64,000 bases of DNA from Williamsia sp. (GCA_015069695.1 JADCRZ010000034.1:1-64000), one strand, 5' to 3'; shown: positions 36,524-45,387, counted from the first letter of the stretch. The notes: generated by a model not told the origin, from the sequence alone. Made by a program: numbers and translations.

Positions 36524-39500
36524 TTATTCTGCCTTGCTGCCTTCTTTTGCTGTTTCCGGTGTTCTTTCTCTTCCTTCCTCGTGTAAAGCCAGTCTGTCGG
36601 TGTTCCTGACCTTAGCCAGATAGTTTACATTGGGCAGGGTATGGATCGGCTCCAGTATATAAAAGAGGCGGTTGTTGTTCTCTCTTCTTACCTTGCTGAT
36701 ATTGCTATCCGGATTATTGACGTTCCCGAATTCGATGGCGCGTGCCGGACAAGCCTGCTGGCAAGCGGTTTTGGCATCGTCATCAGTGAGCACCCTGTTT
36801 TCTTTTTTTGCTTTGAGCTTACCCCACTGCAGCCGCTGTACGCAGAAGGAACATTTTTCCATCACCCCTCTGCTGCGGACGGTTACATCCGGGTTCAGCA
36901 CCATGCGGGTCAGGTCGTCGTTCATCATAAACACGGCCGGGTCGAGCTTGCCCACCACTTGTTGGTCCTGGTTATCAGGGAAGCTATCTGCTTTGGTATA
37001 ATCAGACCAGTTGAAACGGCGGACTTTGTACGGACAGTTGTTGGCGCAGTACCGGGTACCGATACAGCGGTTGTAAACCATCTGGTTGATGCCTTCACTG
37101 TTGTGGTTGGTAGCTGATACCGGGCACACGTTTTCGCAGGGCGCATTGTCGCAATGCTGACAAAGCATGGGCTGGAAAACGGTCTGGATGCTTTCAGGAT
37201 CGTTGGGGTTACCGGTGAAGTAACGGTCGATGCGCAGCCAGTGCATATCGTGGTAGCGGAGCACTTCGCTTTTTCCTACCACGGCCACATTATTTTCTGC
37301 GATACAGGCAACCACGCAGGCGCTGCATCCGTAACAGTTGTTGAGATCGATGGACATGCCCCATTTGATACCGGGTTTGTCGTAAACCGGGTAAAGGGTT
37401 CCTTTTTCCACATAGTCTTTTACACCGCCGTAAGGGGCCATTTCCTTGTTGCGCTCTTCCGGGATCTCAGAAGGATTTTTCTGGAACTCAGCCAGCGTCA
37501 TTTCTTTCATGACCTCGCTGCGGCCTTCATAAGAACTGTGCGTCTGAACTGTAGCGACCTTATATGTATCGTCAGTTTTTGCAATGGTTACTTCGCCGGC
37601 ATTCCAATCAACCGTGCTGCCGTTGAAGCTCGCGAACTGAAATACGTTCTGTCCTACCCCTGCGGCCGCTTTGCCGATATGGAGCTCGGTTTCTTCTTTA
37701 TTGCTGCTTTGTCTTCCGTATCCCACTGCGATGGCAATGGTATCGTTGTTCATCCCGGGCACAATCAACGCAGGCAGTTTTACTTTCCTGCTTCCCAAGG
37801 AAACCTCTATAATTTGTTTGGATGTATGTACTTCATACTCATCAGCCTGCCGGGAATTGGTAATGTCAACATCAAACAATTCCTTGCCCAGCGCAGGAGA
37901 AATCAATACGTAGTTGTCCCAGGTAGCCCGGGTAATCGGGTCCGGTGTTTCCTGCAGCCAGGGGTTGTTGGCCTGTCTGCCATCACCCATTGCCACATTC
38001 TGGTATAATACAAGTTCTCTTTTGCCTTCTTTTACCGCAGCCACTGCAGCTGTTGCAGCCTGCAAGCCACTGGCATTGAATGAAGCGCCGCCGGCTGTCG
38101 CCGGTGTAGCAGGTTCTACGATGCCATCCTGCAATGCATGGTTATATGCATCGATGCTGCCCAGCTTTTCCGTCCAGTAACCCCGGAAATAAGCTTCATA
38201 AGACTGCGGGTTGCCTGACCAGCTGAGCAGGGATTCCTGGAACTGCCTGGTTTTAAACAGGGGATTGATGGTAGGCTGCAGCATGCTGAAATAACCGGGC
38301 TTTACTTCTGTATCGCCCCAGCTTTCCAGGTAATGGTGAGAGGGAACGGTAAATTTGCACAGCTCGGCTGTTTCATCCAGCTTTTCGTTGCAGGAGATGC
38401 TCACCTTTACTTTCTGCAGGGCACTGCGGAACTTGGCTGCGTCGTAATAGTCGTATGCCGGGTTTACATCATACAGGATCACACCACCGATCCGGCCTGC
38501 GTCCATATCAGCTACCAGGGTCGCCATTTCACTGTCGATCCCTTGCTTGGTTTGGAAAGGAAGGGCCCAGTTGATGGTTGTACCATTGGCACCCACCGCT
38601 TCGTTGATGGCGTTTACAATGATCTGGACGTTGGGATTGTTGCTGCCGCTGATGACCAGCGCTTTTCCCCGGTTTAACTGCAGGTCTTTTGCAGCTTTCT
38701 GTATGCCTTCTTTTAATTTAGGACTGTTGATGCCGCTGATCCCTCTGCCATTCAGGGAATCAAGCAAGGCTGCCGCTACCTTTCCTGTTTCGGAAGGTTT
38801 GTGCGTATAGCGTTCATCGGCACTGGCACCGGTGGCGCTCATCATGCTTTCAAACTGGTACAGCTTGTTGATGTCGCTGTTGGCACCCCTTATTCTTTTG
38901 CCTTCGGCATAGTCGCGTTGAAATTCAACCGGACTCAACCAGGTGGTCAGGAAATCGGCTCCCAGGCTTACCACTACTTTGGCATTGCGGAACTGGTAAG
39001 AAGGGAGGGCCCGTTTGCCATAGCAGGTTTCATTGGCGAGCAGCATGCCGCTGTACGATATAGCATCATACTGCACATGCCGGCCAGGATATTTTGCCAG
39101 GAGCTGGGCTATAATTTGTTTGGTGGTAGGAGAGGTGATGGTAGGCGTAAGAATCGCCAGGGGAGCACCGCCCATACCAGCCAGCGCAGACGTGATCATA
39201 CCATCCAGCACCGGAAATGTAGTCACTTCCTTTTTGCTGGCTGCAGGATAACGCAGCCGGGCGGTATCATACAAATCAAGTACGGAAGCCTGCATTTGTG
39301 CAGAAGTGCCGCCTCTTGAGTAAGAAGACATTTCATTGCCTTCTATTTTGATGGGCCTTCCGTCTCTTACTTTGGCTACTGCCGGGATGGCATCGCCTCC
39401 GCTTACGTACGTAGTAGCGTAGTATTCAGGCTCTCCGGGTATAACGTCCTGTGGTTTGAACAAGTAAGGTACAGAGTGCCTTACGGGCATTTCGCAGCTG

Positions 39501-39697
39501 GCTGCGGCCATGGCAGCGGCCGTGCTAAAACCCAGGTATTTCAAAAAATCCCGGCGGGGAGTTTTGGCCTCGAGCAATCCCTTGTCGTCTACATCGATGA
39601 AAGGCAATTCCTCCTTGAACTCGTCCTGCTTTTCTTTTTGAAAAGCTGCTGAATCGTTTAATTCTCCGAAACTCTGCCAATACTTTTTTTTCTCCAT
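36524..39697 (-). CDS. actB: Alternative complex III subunit ActB, iron-sulfur molybdopterin-like
   Basis: 1057 residues. A variant Tat signal (TPRRDFLKYLGFSTAAAMAAASC, around residues 46-68) precedes a molybdopterin-oxidoreductase-like domain (about 90-720) that in this family has lost the cofactor. The C-terminal NrfC-like ferredoxin part (about 770-1010) has four cysteine clusters: CYGCSACVVAC, CQHCDNAPCENVCP, CIGTRYCANNCP and CSFCVQR with CQQACPARAIEFG. It ties the pentaheme ActA to the membrane subunits. Size and domain order are typical. Confidence 0.95.
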   Translation of the reverse strand: MEKKKYWQSFGELNDSAAFQKEKQDEFKEELPFIDVDDKGLLEAKTPRRDFLKYLGFSTAAAMAAASCEMPVRHSVPYLFKPQDVIPGEPEYYATTYVSGGDAIPAVAKVRDGRPIKIEGNEMSSYSRGGTSAQMQASVLDLYDTARLRYPAASKKEVTTFPVLDGMITSALAGMGGAPLAILTPTITSPTTKQIIAQLLAKYPGRHVQYDAISYSGMLLANETCYGKRALPSYQFRNAKVVVSLGADFLTTWLSPVEFQRDYAEGKRIRGANSDINKLYQFESMMSATGASADERYTHKPSETGKVAAALLDSLNGRGISGINSPKLKEGIQKAAKDLQLNRGKALVISGSNNPNVQIIVNAINEAVGANGTTINWALPFQTKQGIDSEMATLVADMDAGRIGGVILYDVNPAYDYYDAAKFRSALQKVKVSISCNEKLDETAELCKFTVPSHHYLESWGDTEVKPGYFSMLQPTINPLFKTRQFQESLLSWSGNPQSYEAYFRGYWTEKLGSIDAYNHALQDGIVEPATPATAGGASFNASGLQAATAAVAAVKEGKRELVLYQNVAMGDGRQANNPWLQETPDPITRATWDNYVLISPALGKELFDVDITNSRQADEYEVHTSKQIIEVSLGSRKVKLPALIVPGMNNDTIAIAVGYGRQSSNKEETELHIGKAAAGVGQNVFQFASFNGSTVDWNAGEVTIAKTDDTYKVATVQTHSSYEGRSEVMKEMTLAEFQKNPSEIPEERNKEMAPYGGVKDYVEKGTLYPVYDKPGIKWGMSIDLNNCYGCSACVVACIAENNVAVVGKSEVLRYHDMHWLRIDRYFTGNPNDPESIQTVFQPMLCQHCDNAPCENVCPVSATNHNSEGINQMVYNRCIGTRYCANNCPYKVRRFNWSDYTKADSFPDNQDQQVVGKLDPAVFMMNDDLTRMVLNPDVTVRSRGVMEKCSFCVQRLQWGKLKAKKENRVLTDDDAKTACQQACPARAIEFGNVNNPDSNISKVRRENNNRLFYILEPIHTLPNVNYLAKVRNTDRLALHEEGRERTPETAKEGSKAE

Positions 39698-39804
39698 AGT
39701 TACTGTTAGTTAACAACCGGGAGCAGGCGCGTAAGCACCGACCCCGCGTGAATAGAAACCTCTTGCAGAACCTCCATTAAATAAACAGTGCGCCTCTTGC
39801 CCTA

Positions 39805-41070
39805 TTAATAGTGGCATTTCTGGCATTCTGTTCCTCCGATCTTTTCTACTGTTATAGCTTCGTTGGGGTTCTTTTTCAGATCGTTATGAAACTTCTCGTA
39901 AATGCTGTAAAATTTGTTGCTGGCAAACTGGACCTTGGTTTCGCGGTGGCAGTTGATACACCAGCCCATGCTCAACTCAGCGAACTGGTATACTTCGTCC
40001 ATTTCAGTGATCGGTCCATGACAGGTCTGGCATTGAACTTTGCCTGCGGTAACGTGCTGTGAGTGGTTAAAGTATACATGGTCAGGCAGGGCATGGATCT
40101 TTATCCATTCAACCGGCTTGCCCGGCTTGGTATACTTTTTCAGTTGCGGGTCCCAGCCGGCGTATTCATAGATCTTTTTGATCTCTGCCGTGCCATTCAC
40201 TTCATTGCCATCTTCCGAATAGATCTTACCGGCGCTGCCTGTATACTCATTGATCGCAATGTGGCAGTTCATACACTGGTTGATGGAAGGGATATTAGCA
40301 TGCTTGCCATCCTGCGCGTTGCCATGACAGTACAAGCAGCTGATCTGATTTTTACCGGCATGTACCCGGTGGGAATAATAAATAGGTTGGGTGGGCTGGT
40401 AGTTCTTGGTGCGGCCCAGTCCGATAGCACCCATGATCGTATAATAACCACCTACTACAAAAAGCAGCAGGGTAAATACATAGATATAAGCTTTGTTGCG
40501 GTAGAAAGGAACCGGCTCGGCTGCGGGAACACCTTCTTTGTCGTCAGACAGTTTCCGGAGATTGCTGTTTACCTGCAGGAGGATCAGTGCGATAACTGCG
40601 AGGATGAGCGTGAGAATACCAAACAGCAAAGTGTTATCGTTGCTTTGTGCTGCAGCGGCGGCAGGATCCATGCCTGTTACACCTGGTGCACCACCTGCTC
40701 CTGGCGCTGCAGGCGCCTTGGCAATATAATCTGCAATGGCATCAATATCCTTGTCACCCAGGTTGGGGAAAGCCTGCATCATGGAACCATACTCAGCTTT
40801 CAAACCCTGCGTGTACGGGTCCTTGGCCATATAGGCCACCGGGTTGTGTACCCATGCCCTTACTTGTTTTTGATCAGCCCAGGGGCCTCTTGCCTTAAAA
40901 CCCAGCAGTGCAGGACCGGTCAGCTTTTTATAGAGATTATGACAGCTGGCGCAATTTGTTTGGAACAAGGCCCTTCCATCTTGCGCTGACAATTTGTTAA
41001 GAGACGAAAAAATAAATAAGAAGAACAGGCTGCAAAATAACTTTCTGACGATCGGTCTTTGATAAATCAT
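39805..41070 (-). CDS. actA: Alternative complex III subunit ActA fused to monoheme cytochrome c
   Basis: 421 residues from ATG 41070, which gives a clean signal peptide (IVRKLFCSLFFLFIFSSL). Residues about 30-140 form a class I cytochrome c (CASCHNLYKKLTGP). A membrane helix (about 155-175 and 200-220) follows, then the ActA pentaheme domain with CLYCH, CMNCH, CQTCH, CINCH and CQKCH. Six heme-binding motifs in total. First gene of the operon. The N-terminal fusion replaces a separate cytochrome and is frequent in Bacteroidota. Confidence 0.94.
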   Translation of the reverse strand: MIYQRPIVRKLFCSLFFLFIFSSLNKLSAQDGRALFQTNCASCHNLYKKLTGPALLGFKARGPWADQKQVRAWVHNPVAYMAKDPYTQGLKAEYGSMMQAFPNLGDKDIDAIADYIAKAPAAPGAGGAPGVTGMDPAAAAAQSNDNTLLFGILTLILAVIALILLQVNSNLRKLSDDKEGVPAAEPVPFYRNKAYIYVFTLLLFVVGGYYTIMGAIGLGRTKNYQPTQPIYYSHRVHAGKNQISCLYCHGNAQDGKHANIPSINQCMNCHIAINEYTGSAGKIYSEDGNEVNGTAEIKKIYEYAGWDPQLKKYTKPGKPVEWIKIHALPDHVYFNHSQHVTAGKVQCQTCHGPITEMDEVYQFAELSMGWCINCHRETKVQFASNKFYSIYEKFHNDLKKNPNEAITVEKIGGTECQKCHY

Positions 41071-41106
41071 AATCGCTAAGATATCGGTTAAGGATGGAAA
41101 AACTCC

Positions 41107-41132
41107 CCTGCCTCGTGCAAAAGTAAGGCAGG
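41107..41132 (-). promoter_or_regulatory. Promoter and operator-like palindrome of the act operon
   Basis: On the minus strand a perfect TACTTTTGC box (41117-41125; pattern TAnnTTTG) sits in the middle of an inverted repeat CCTGCCT-N12-AGGCAGG (41107-41132). It is the best -7 candidate upstream of actA (ATG at 41070). The palindrome straddling the box would suit control by a dimeric regulator or a structured 5' end. Confidence 0.55.
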
Positions 41133-41454
41133 ATTTTAACATAATATCAACAATGAAAAACTTTTTTTTCCCGCTCCAGGCCTGCATTTCAGCCGATTTT
41201 GCCCATATAAAATTTTACTGTGTCATGTTTTTGTCATGCGTATCTATCGCGCAAAATTGCCCGTGGGTTTGCCTTATTTTACTGCTTTAAGAAGCTTAAT
41301 TTTATTTATCATTTTTGTCTGGCGTTTAAACTTTTTCTATTCCTTCCGTGGTCTTTTTAAACGCACGGGTTCAGTTCTTCTTGCCCCCTCGCCCGTTTAA
41401 TTTTTTAATAAGAACAAAGCTTATCCATTTCAGAGGATGTCTCCTCCGGGTTCA

Positions 41455-41463
41455 TACATTTGC
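41455..41463 (+). promoter_or_regulatory. -7 box of purN, possibly leaderless
   Basis: TACATTTGC (41455-41463) matches TAnnTTTG and ends only three bases before the purN ATG at 41467. If used, the transcript would start at or next to the ATG. No TTTG -33 element is obvious, so confidence is modest. Confidence 0.4.
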
Positions 41464-41466
41464 ACC

Positions 41467-42036
41467 ATGCATACACTGGCCGTTTTCGCATCCGGCGCCG
41501 GAAGCAATACCCAAAAGATCATCGATTATTTTAAAGACCACCATCAGATAAGGACAGGACTGGTGGTGTGCAACAAACCCCAGGCCGGCGTGCTGCAGAT
41601 TGCTGAACAGGCAGGCATTCCCACCCTGCTTGTTCAAAAAGAAACGTTTTTCACGCCCCCATCCTGTGTGGACGAACTCCGGGAAAGAGGGATCGATTTT
41701 ATTGTGCTCGCCGGTTTTCTATGGAAGATCCCGCCCGTGCTGATAGAAGCCTACTCTCACCGCATCATCAACATCCACCCCGCCCTGCTGCCGCATTACG
41801 GAGGAAAAGGCATGTACGGCGCTGCCGTGCACGAAGCCGTGATCAAATCCGGCGACCCGGAAAGCGGCATTACCATCCACTACGTCGACGACCAGTACGA
41901 CCACGGTGAAACCATCCTGCAGGTAAGCTGCCCGATCGAAGAAGGTGAGACCCCGGAAACCCTGGCCACAAAAATCCACCAGCTGGAACATTACTATTAT
42001 CCAAGAGTGATAGAGGAATGTCTGGAACCTGTCTGA
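41467..42036 (+). CDS. purN: Phosphoribosylglycinamide formyltransferase
   Basis: 189 residues from ATG 41467 (MHTLAVFASGAGSNTQ), the first strand and phosphate loop of GAR transformylase. The catalytic block is IINIHPALLPHYGGKGMYG, and the later acid residue is in YVDDQYDHGETI. It formylates GAR with 10-formyl-THF in purine synthesis. Its TGA stop (42034-42036) is inside the left arm of a dispersed palindromic repeat, so the last residue and stop are set by the repeat. Confidence 0.95.
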   Translation: MHTLAVFASGAGSNTQKIIDYFKDHHQIRTGLVVCNKPQAGVLQIAEQAGIPTLLVQKETFFTPPSCVDELRERGIDFIVLAGFLWKIPPVLIEAYSHRIINIHPALLPHYGGKGMYGAAVHEAVIKSGDPESGITIHYVDDQYDHGETILQVSCPIEEGETPETLATKIHQLEHYYYPRVIEECLEPV

Positions 42037-42217
42037 ACCTTGATTTACAGGATTGTTGGGATTGGAAGGATTGGGAATTGGTGTATAAGGATGCTGGTTG
42101 ATAGTTGATCCGCGCCATCATCCGGAGTATTCAGCAGGTAAGCTGCCTTGAATCATCCTGCTCCTTATCTATCAATCCCCGGATCCCAACAATCCTGTAA
42201 ATCAAGGTTCCGGACAG
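42031..42217. repeat. Dispersed palindromic repeat, copy C
   Basis: The left arm 42031-42054 (GTCTGAACC-T-TGATTTACAG...) and right arm 42191-42217 are inverted copies, with a single-base difference (TTCCGGAC in place of TTCAGAC). The interior of about 135 bp is not shared with other copies. The left arm overlaps the 3' end of purN and supplies its TGA. Confidence 0.85.
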
Positions 42218-42288
42218 ACAAACTTTGTTAAAACCCTCCCGCATTTGCCTTTCCTTGTGTATCATTACAGCATGAAAACAGTTTTACG

Positions 42289-43035
42289 TTGACAGCCCGG
42301 TGCAATCTTATATATATGCTGTCGGTTTTGTGCTGTTTGCTCGCGGGGAGCCGGCAGGCGTTTTGCCAGGTCACCGTAAAAGGAACGGTGTACAACATGT
42401 CTAAGACCTATCCCGTAGAAGGCGTCAGCGTACTGAGCAGCTCAGGAAAAGGAACCGTTACCAGTGCTACAGGTAACTATGAACTTATAGTAGACGAAAA
42501 AGATTCTATTTACTTTTCTTATCTTAATAAGCCCACCATCCGCTTTGCAGTAAGAGGATTGGCTAATCCCAGGCAGTTTGACATTTCCATCAACGTACCT
42601 ACCAATGTGCTGGCCCCGGTGCAGGTAATGCCGCCCAGCTACAAATATGATTCTACCAAGAACAGGGAAGAATACGCCAAGGTCTTTAATTTTAAAAAGC
42701 CCGGGTTGGGAATTGTTTCCGGGCCCTCAAACGGCGCCGGCGTAGGCCTCGACCTGGATGAGCTGATCAACGTATTCCGTTTTAAAAGAAACAAAAGCAT
42801 GCTGGGCTTTCAGAAAAGATTGCTCGAGGAAGAAGAAGACAAGTTCATCGATCACCGCTTCAGCAAAACCCTTGTCAGAAAAGTAACCCTGCTCACCGGC
42901 CGCGAGCTGGAGTACTTTATGAAACTGTACCGCCCTTCTTACGACTTTACTGCCATGGCCAGCGACTACGAATTTGCCGACTATATCAAACACTGTTACC
43001 TGCGCTACCGGGCCGTGTACCCGGGCAGGCGGTAA
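42289..43035 (+). CDS. Exported carboxypeptidase-like regulatory domain protein
   Basis: 248 residues if the TTG at 42289 is used; ATG 42316 would give a shorter, less well-formed signal peptide. A signal peptide (IYMLSVLCCLLAGSRQAF) is followed by a carboxypeptidase-D regulatory-like beta-sandwich (about 27-110: VTVKGTVYNMSKTYPVEGV, then SATGNYELIV), as in TonB-linked proteins. The C-terminal half is basic and helical and has no known domain. A nearby ATG at about 42272 is out of frame by stop, so a frameshifted start cannot be excluded. Function unknown. Confidence 0.75.
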   Translation: MTARCNLIYMLSVLCCLLAGSRQAFCQVTVKGTVYNMSKTYPVEGVSVLSSSGKGTVTSATGNYELIVDEKDSIYFSYLNKPTIRFAVRGLANPRQFDISINVPTNVLAPVQVMPPSYKYDSTKNREEYAKVFNFKKPGLGIVSGPSNGAGVGLDLDELINVFRFKRNKSMLGFQKRLLEEEEDKFIDHRFSKTLVRKVTLLTGRELEYFMKLYRPSYDFTAMASDYEFADYIKHCYLRYRAVYPGRR

Positions 43036-43227
43036 ACATAAACAAATGACAGAAGCAAAGAGCAATCCGGGAGCTGGTATGCTGTAACCTATGCATCCTC
43101 ATTGATCAAGTTTGGAATAGCAGCTTTCTCAAATTAAGCACAAGATGTTAGTTTTGGAACACAAATTTTAACAGCTGGCCGCCCATAGCTGCCGGCGATC
43201 ATCTTACCCAAATAAATCGTTCTCCAT

Positions 43228-43773
43228 ATGGATCAACTTACCCTGGGCATCGGAACCCGTCTGCAACACAGTCAGTACGGGCCTGGCGTGATCGTAGGCG
43301 TAAAATATGCCACCTACCTGATTTCCTTTATCCACCACGGCATCAAAGAAATCGAGAAAACAGATGCGAAACTGGAAGAAATCATACCGGAAAACGTGAG
43401 CGCTGAAATAGAGACCACGTCCGAAGTAGAGAAATCCCTGCTCAAAATCCTCCGGCTCTGGAACAGCACCCAGGAAGTCGTCCCCCTCGGCGATCGCTGG
43501 ACAGGCGGCACCCTGTTGCTTCAACCCAAAGACAATTCCCAAAAGCCCAAAGAAATTCCGGTAGAAGTATTTTTTCACAAGATCGTCATGCTCCGCGACC
43601 GCCTGCGCGTACTGGAACAACAGCTCAACGCCCACAAAAGATTAAGCGACGAAGACAAGATCAACCTGCAACAATACATCACCCGCGTCTACGGCTCACT
43701 GACTACATTCAATGTGCTGTTCAAGAACAAGGAACACTGGTTTATCGGGGAGAAGGGAGGGAAGGAGGAGTGA
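43228..43773 (+). CDS. Hypothetical soluble protein with Tudor-like N-terminus
   Basis: 181 residues. The N-terminus (LTLGIGTRLQHSQYGPGVIV, then YLISFIHHGIKEI) resembles the short Tudor/CarD-like beta-barrel seen at the ends of UvrD-type proteins (GxRVxHxxYGxGxV). The rest is helical, with a possible coiled coil at 110-150 (MLRDRLRVLEQQLNAHKRL). No catalytic motif. Probably a conserved Bacteroidota hypothetical; the nucleic acid link is only suggested by the barrel. Confidence 0.75.
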   Translation: MDQLTLGIGTRLQHSQYGPGVIVGVKYATYLISFIHHGIKEIEKTDAKLEEIIPENVSAEIETTSEVEKSLLKILRLWNSTQEVVPLGDRWTGGTLLLQPKDNSQKPKEIPVEVFFHKIVMLRDRLRVLEQQLNAHKRLSDEDKINLQQYITRVYGSLTTFNVLFKNKEHWFIGEKGGKEE

Positions 43774-43780
43774 GACTCCG

Positions 43781-43990
43781 TGTTCTTTTTGCTTGACCAA
43801 AAAGAACCAAAAAGTCAAGGCTGTTTGAAAGGGGCTAAAATTTACTGCACTGCGCTACAACGAACAAGTTATCATTGGGCGTTTGTGGGTGTTTGTACCG
43901 TTGCATGCATGGGGCTTTGGAATAGGACCGGGCGTGTTCGTTGCTGAACGCTTCGTTCCGTAAATTTCTTCACGCCCCTTTCAAAAGGCC
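43781..43990 (+). repeat. Second dispersed repeat family, copy 1
   Basis: It starts with a small hairpin (TTCTTTTTG/CAAAAAGAA at 43783-43806), then AACCAAAAAGTCAAGGCTG and the left half of a 12-bp inverted repeat TTTGAAAGGGGC (43824-43835) whose partner GCCCCTTTCAAA is at 43974-43985. The first 70 bp are repeated in opposite orientation at 53401-53468. The interior has no open frame. Confidence 0.7.
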
Positions 43991-44002
43991 GGGGGGGAGA
44001 AC

Positions 44003-44028
44003 GTCTGAACCTTGATTTACAGGATTGG
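44003..44028. repeat. Dispersed palindromic repeat, copy D (left arm)
   Basis: A complete left arm (GTCTGAACC-T-TGATTTACAG plus GATTGG). Candidate right arms are the altered copies near 44448-44490 and 44643-44675. The material in between has probably been inserted or rearranged. Confidence 0.75.
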
Positions 44029-44163
44029 TAGGATGGAAGGGATTGGATGGGGAGAAGAGAGAAGAAGAGAGAGGATGAAGCAATGTGAGGGAGGAATAGA
44101 GAGGAGAAGAGAGGGTAATGGTAGCGGGAAGGAAGAGAAAAGGAATGAATATCCCCTCTTTTT

Positions 44164-44359
44164 TGTCATCCTGTAAGGGCGCATCGATGTTGCCCTTGCA
44201 GGTTGATGCTGCGCCCTTACAGGATCTCTGCTGAGCGGTCTGTTCCTGTTTCGTAAGCCGCTAGCCCATCATCGCAGCCCCCTGCCCCACAGAGATTCCG
44301 CACGGGGCGCGTAAGTCCTCCGCAGGTGCAACACCAAAGAGCGCCCCGGCGGAATGACA
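44164..44359. repeat. Two-hairpin repeat with TGTCAT...ATGACA ends
   Basis: The ends TGTCATCC (44164) and GGAATGACA (44359) enclose two hairpins. The first has perfect 13-bp arms CCTGTAAGGGCGC/GCGCCCTTACAGG (44170-44223). The second has imperfect arms TTCCGCACGGGGCGC/GCGCCCCGGCGGAA (44296-44354). The whole resembles a small MITE-like or repeat element; an apparent minus-strand frame here is not coding-like. It is inserted inside copy D of the palindromic family. Confidence 0.6.
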
Positions 44360-44447
44360 AAGAAAAAAGGATGAAAGAACAGAAAGAAGCAGCATGAATA
44401 AACGCATCACCGATAGACGCGGCATCCATTAGCATCAGCACCCAAAA

Positions 44448-44490
44448 AATCCTGTAATCCCCCAATCCGTGTAATCCTGGTTCAAGACAA
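44448..44490. repeat. Altered right arm of the palindromic repeat
   Basis: Reads AATCCTGTAATCCCCCAATC followed by CGTGTAATCCTGGTTCAAGACAA in the same orientation as other right arms, with an internal duplication of AATCC-type units. The same altered form appears at 56478-56520. Confidence 0.65.
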
Positions 44491-44642
44491 AAAAATGATC
44501 GGGAGAAGACACCAAAGAAAATCAGCAGGGCCATCGAATACAGCGGGCCAAAGACATATTCCCTCCCGGGAGGGGCCGGGGTGGGTTAAAGACATGATAC
44601 AGATGAAACCAACTACCAGCCAGGCTTTCCGCATCCATACCC

Positions 44643-44675
44643 AATCCTAAAAATCCCTAGAATCAAGGTTCAGAC
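44643..44675. repeat. Degenerate right arm of the palindromic repeat
   Basis: Reads AATCCTAAAAATCCCTAG followed by AATCAAGGTTCAGAC, ending in the arm's TTCAGAC. It is the last copy in the repeat-rich gap 43774-44729, just before a terminator hairpin. Confidence 0.6.
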
Positions 44676-44685
44676 AAAATCAAGG

Positions 44686-44714
44686 TTGCCCTTATCGCTC
44701 GCTGATAAGGGCAA
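44686..44714 (-). terminator. Terminator of the lipocalin-like gene
   Basis: Eleven-base-pair arms TTGCCCTTATC/GATAAGGGCAA lie 15 bp after the lipoprotein stop on the minus strand, followed by a weak T-rich tail (CCTTGATTTTG). Confidence 0.55.
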
Positions 44715-44729
44715 TACGAATCTATTCTG

Positions 44730-45212
44730 TTAATGCACCAACGTCACTACAACCGTTACCGATGTAGGGAGGCCGGTGATGGGGACTGCTTTGGAGATTT
44801 TGAGTTGGGTGGAGCTGATGTCGAGGACCTTGACGTCGCCGCTGAGGCCGGCAAAGATGACAGTGGAAAAATTCAGGATGTTGGAAGAAGCGTTGTAGGT
44901 GTATTTAAAAGGAGTTGTTTGCGGATAAGTCGCATCGCATTTGGTGGCTCCTTCATCTACAACACCACTGGTGTCTGTCTTGAATGTAACCGTATTGTCT
45001 ATGTCGCAGGTTTGCAGTGTTCCGGTGGGGAAAGGTGTTTCACCGGTGCCGTTGTTGTCCAGGTCGAGGCCACCTTCCTTGAACTTCCAGGCTCCGCTGA
45101 CCAGGAGCTTGGACTTGTTTGAATCGTTGTTTGATTTCTTGCATTGGGTAAACAACAGCATACAGAAAGCAGTGCTTAACAGTACAGAACTTGCTACGGT
45201 TTTCTTCTTCAT
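44730..45212 (-). CDS. Lipocalin-like lipoprotein
   Basis: 160 residues with lipobox LLFTQC (Cys24) after a hydrophobic signal. The mature chain starts with a Ser/Asn/Lys linker and then LLVSGAWKFKEGGLD, a lipocalin-like opening. Alternating beta strands (VTFKTDTSGVVDEGA, FKYTYNASSNILNFS) and a C-terminal strand VTVVVTLVH suggest an 8-stranded barrel as in lipocalin_4/5. Ligand unknown. Confidence 0.75.
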   Translation of the reverse strand: MKKKTVASSVLLSTAFCMLLFTQCKKSNNDSNKSKLLVSGAWKFKEGGLDLDNNGTGETPFPTGTLQTCDIDNTVTFKTDTSGVVDEGATKCDATYPQTTPFKYTYNASSNILNFSTVIFAGLSGDVKVLDISSTQLKISKAVPITGLPTSVTVVVTLVH

Positions 45213-45387
45213 AGATTTAATTTTATAAATGTAATTATATTTTTTGGGAAGCCCCTCCCACCCACCCCGGGTTTTGAGCCGATAAAATTATCTCTCTCTT
45301 AGCTTTTTCGGGGTAAATTGAAGCGGGATTGTCCTTATTTTGCACTTTATTCATTTTTTCAACGTTCATTTACTACAACCAGTCCTT

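Larger units (their letters stand above)
41071..41466. other. Divergent intergenic region, actA and purN
   Basis: This 396-bp AT-rich spacer separates the leftward act operon from rightward purN. It holds the act promoter palindrome (41107-41132) and a purN -7 box (41455-41463). No other gene or repeat was found in it. Confidence 0.6.

Noticed and set aside
37154-38008. 284-codon plus-strand frame inside actB
   Set aside because: A long open frame due to the base composition of the reverse strand of actB; it lacks any domain.
44217-44534. Minus-strand frame across the repeat island
   Set aside because: It runs through the two-hairpin element and an altered palindrome arm; codons reflect the repeats, not a protein.
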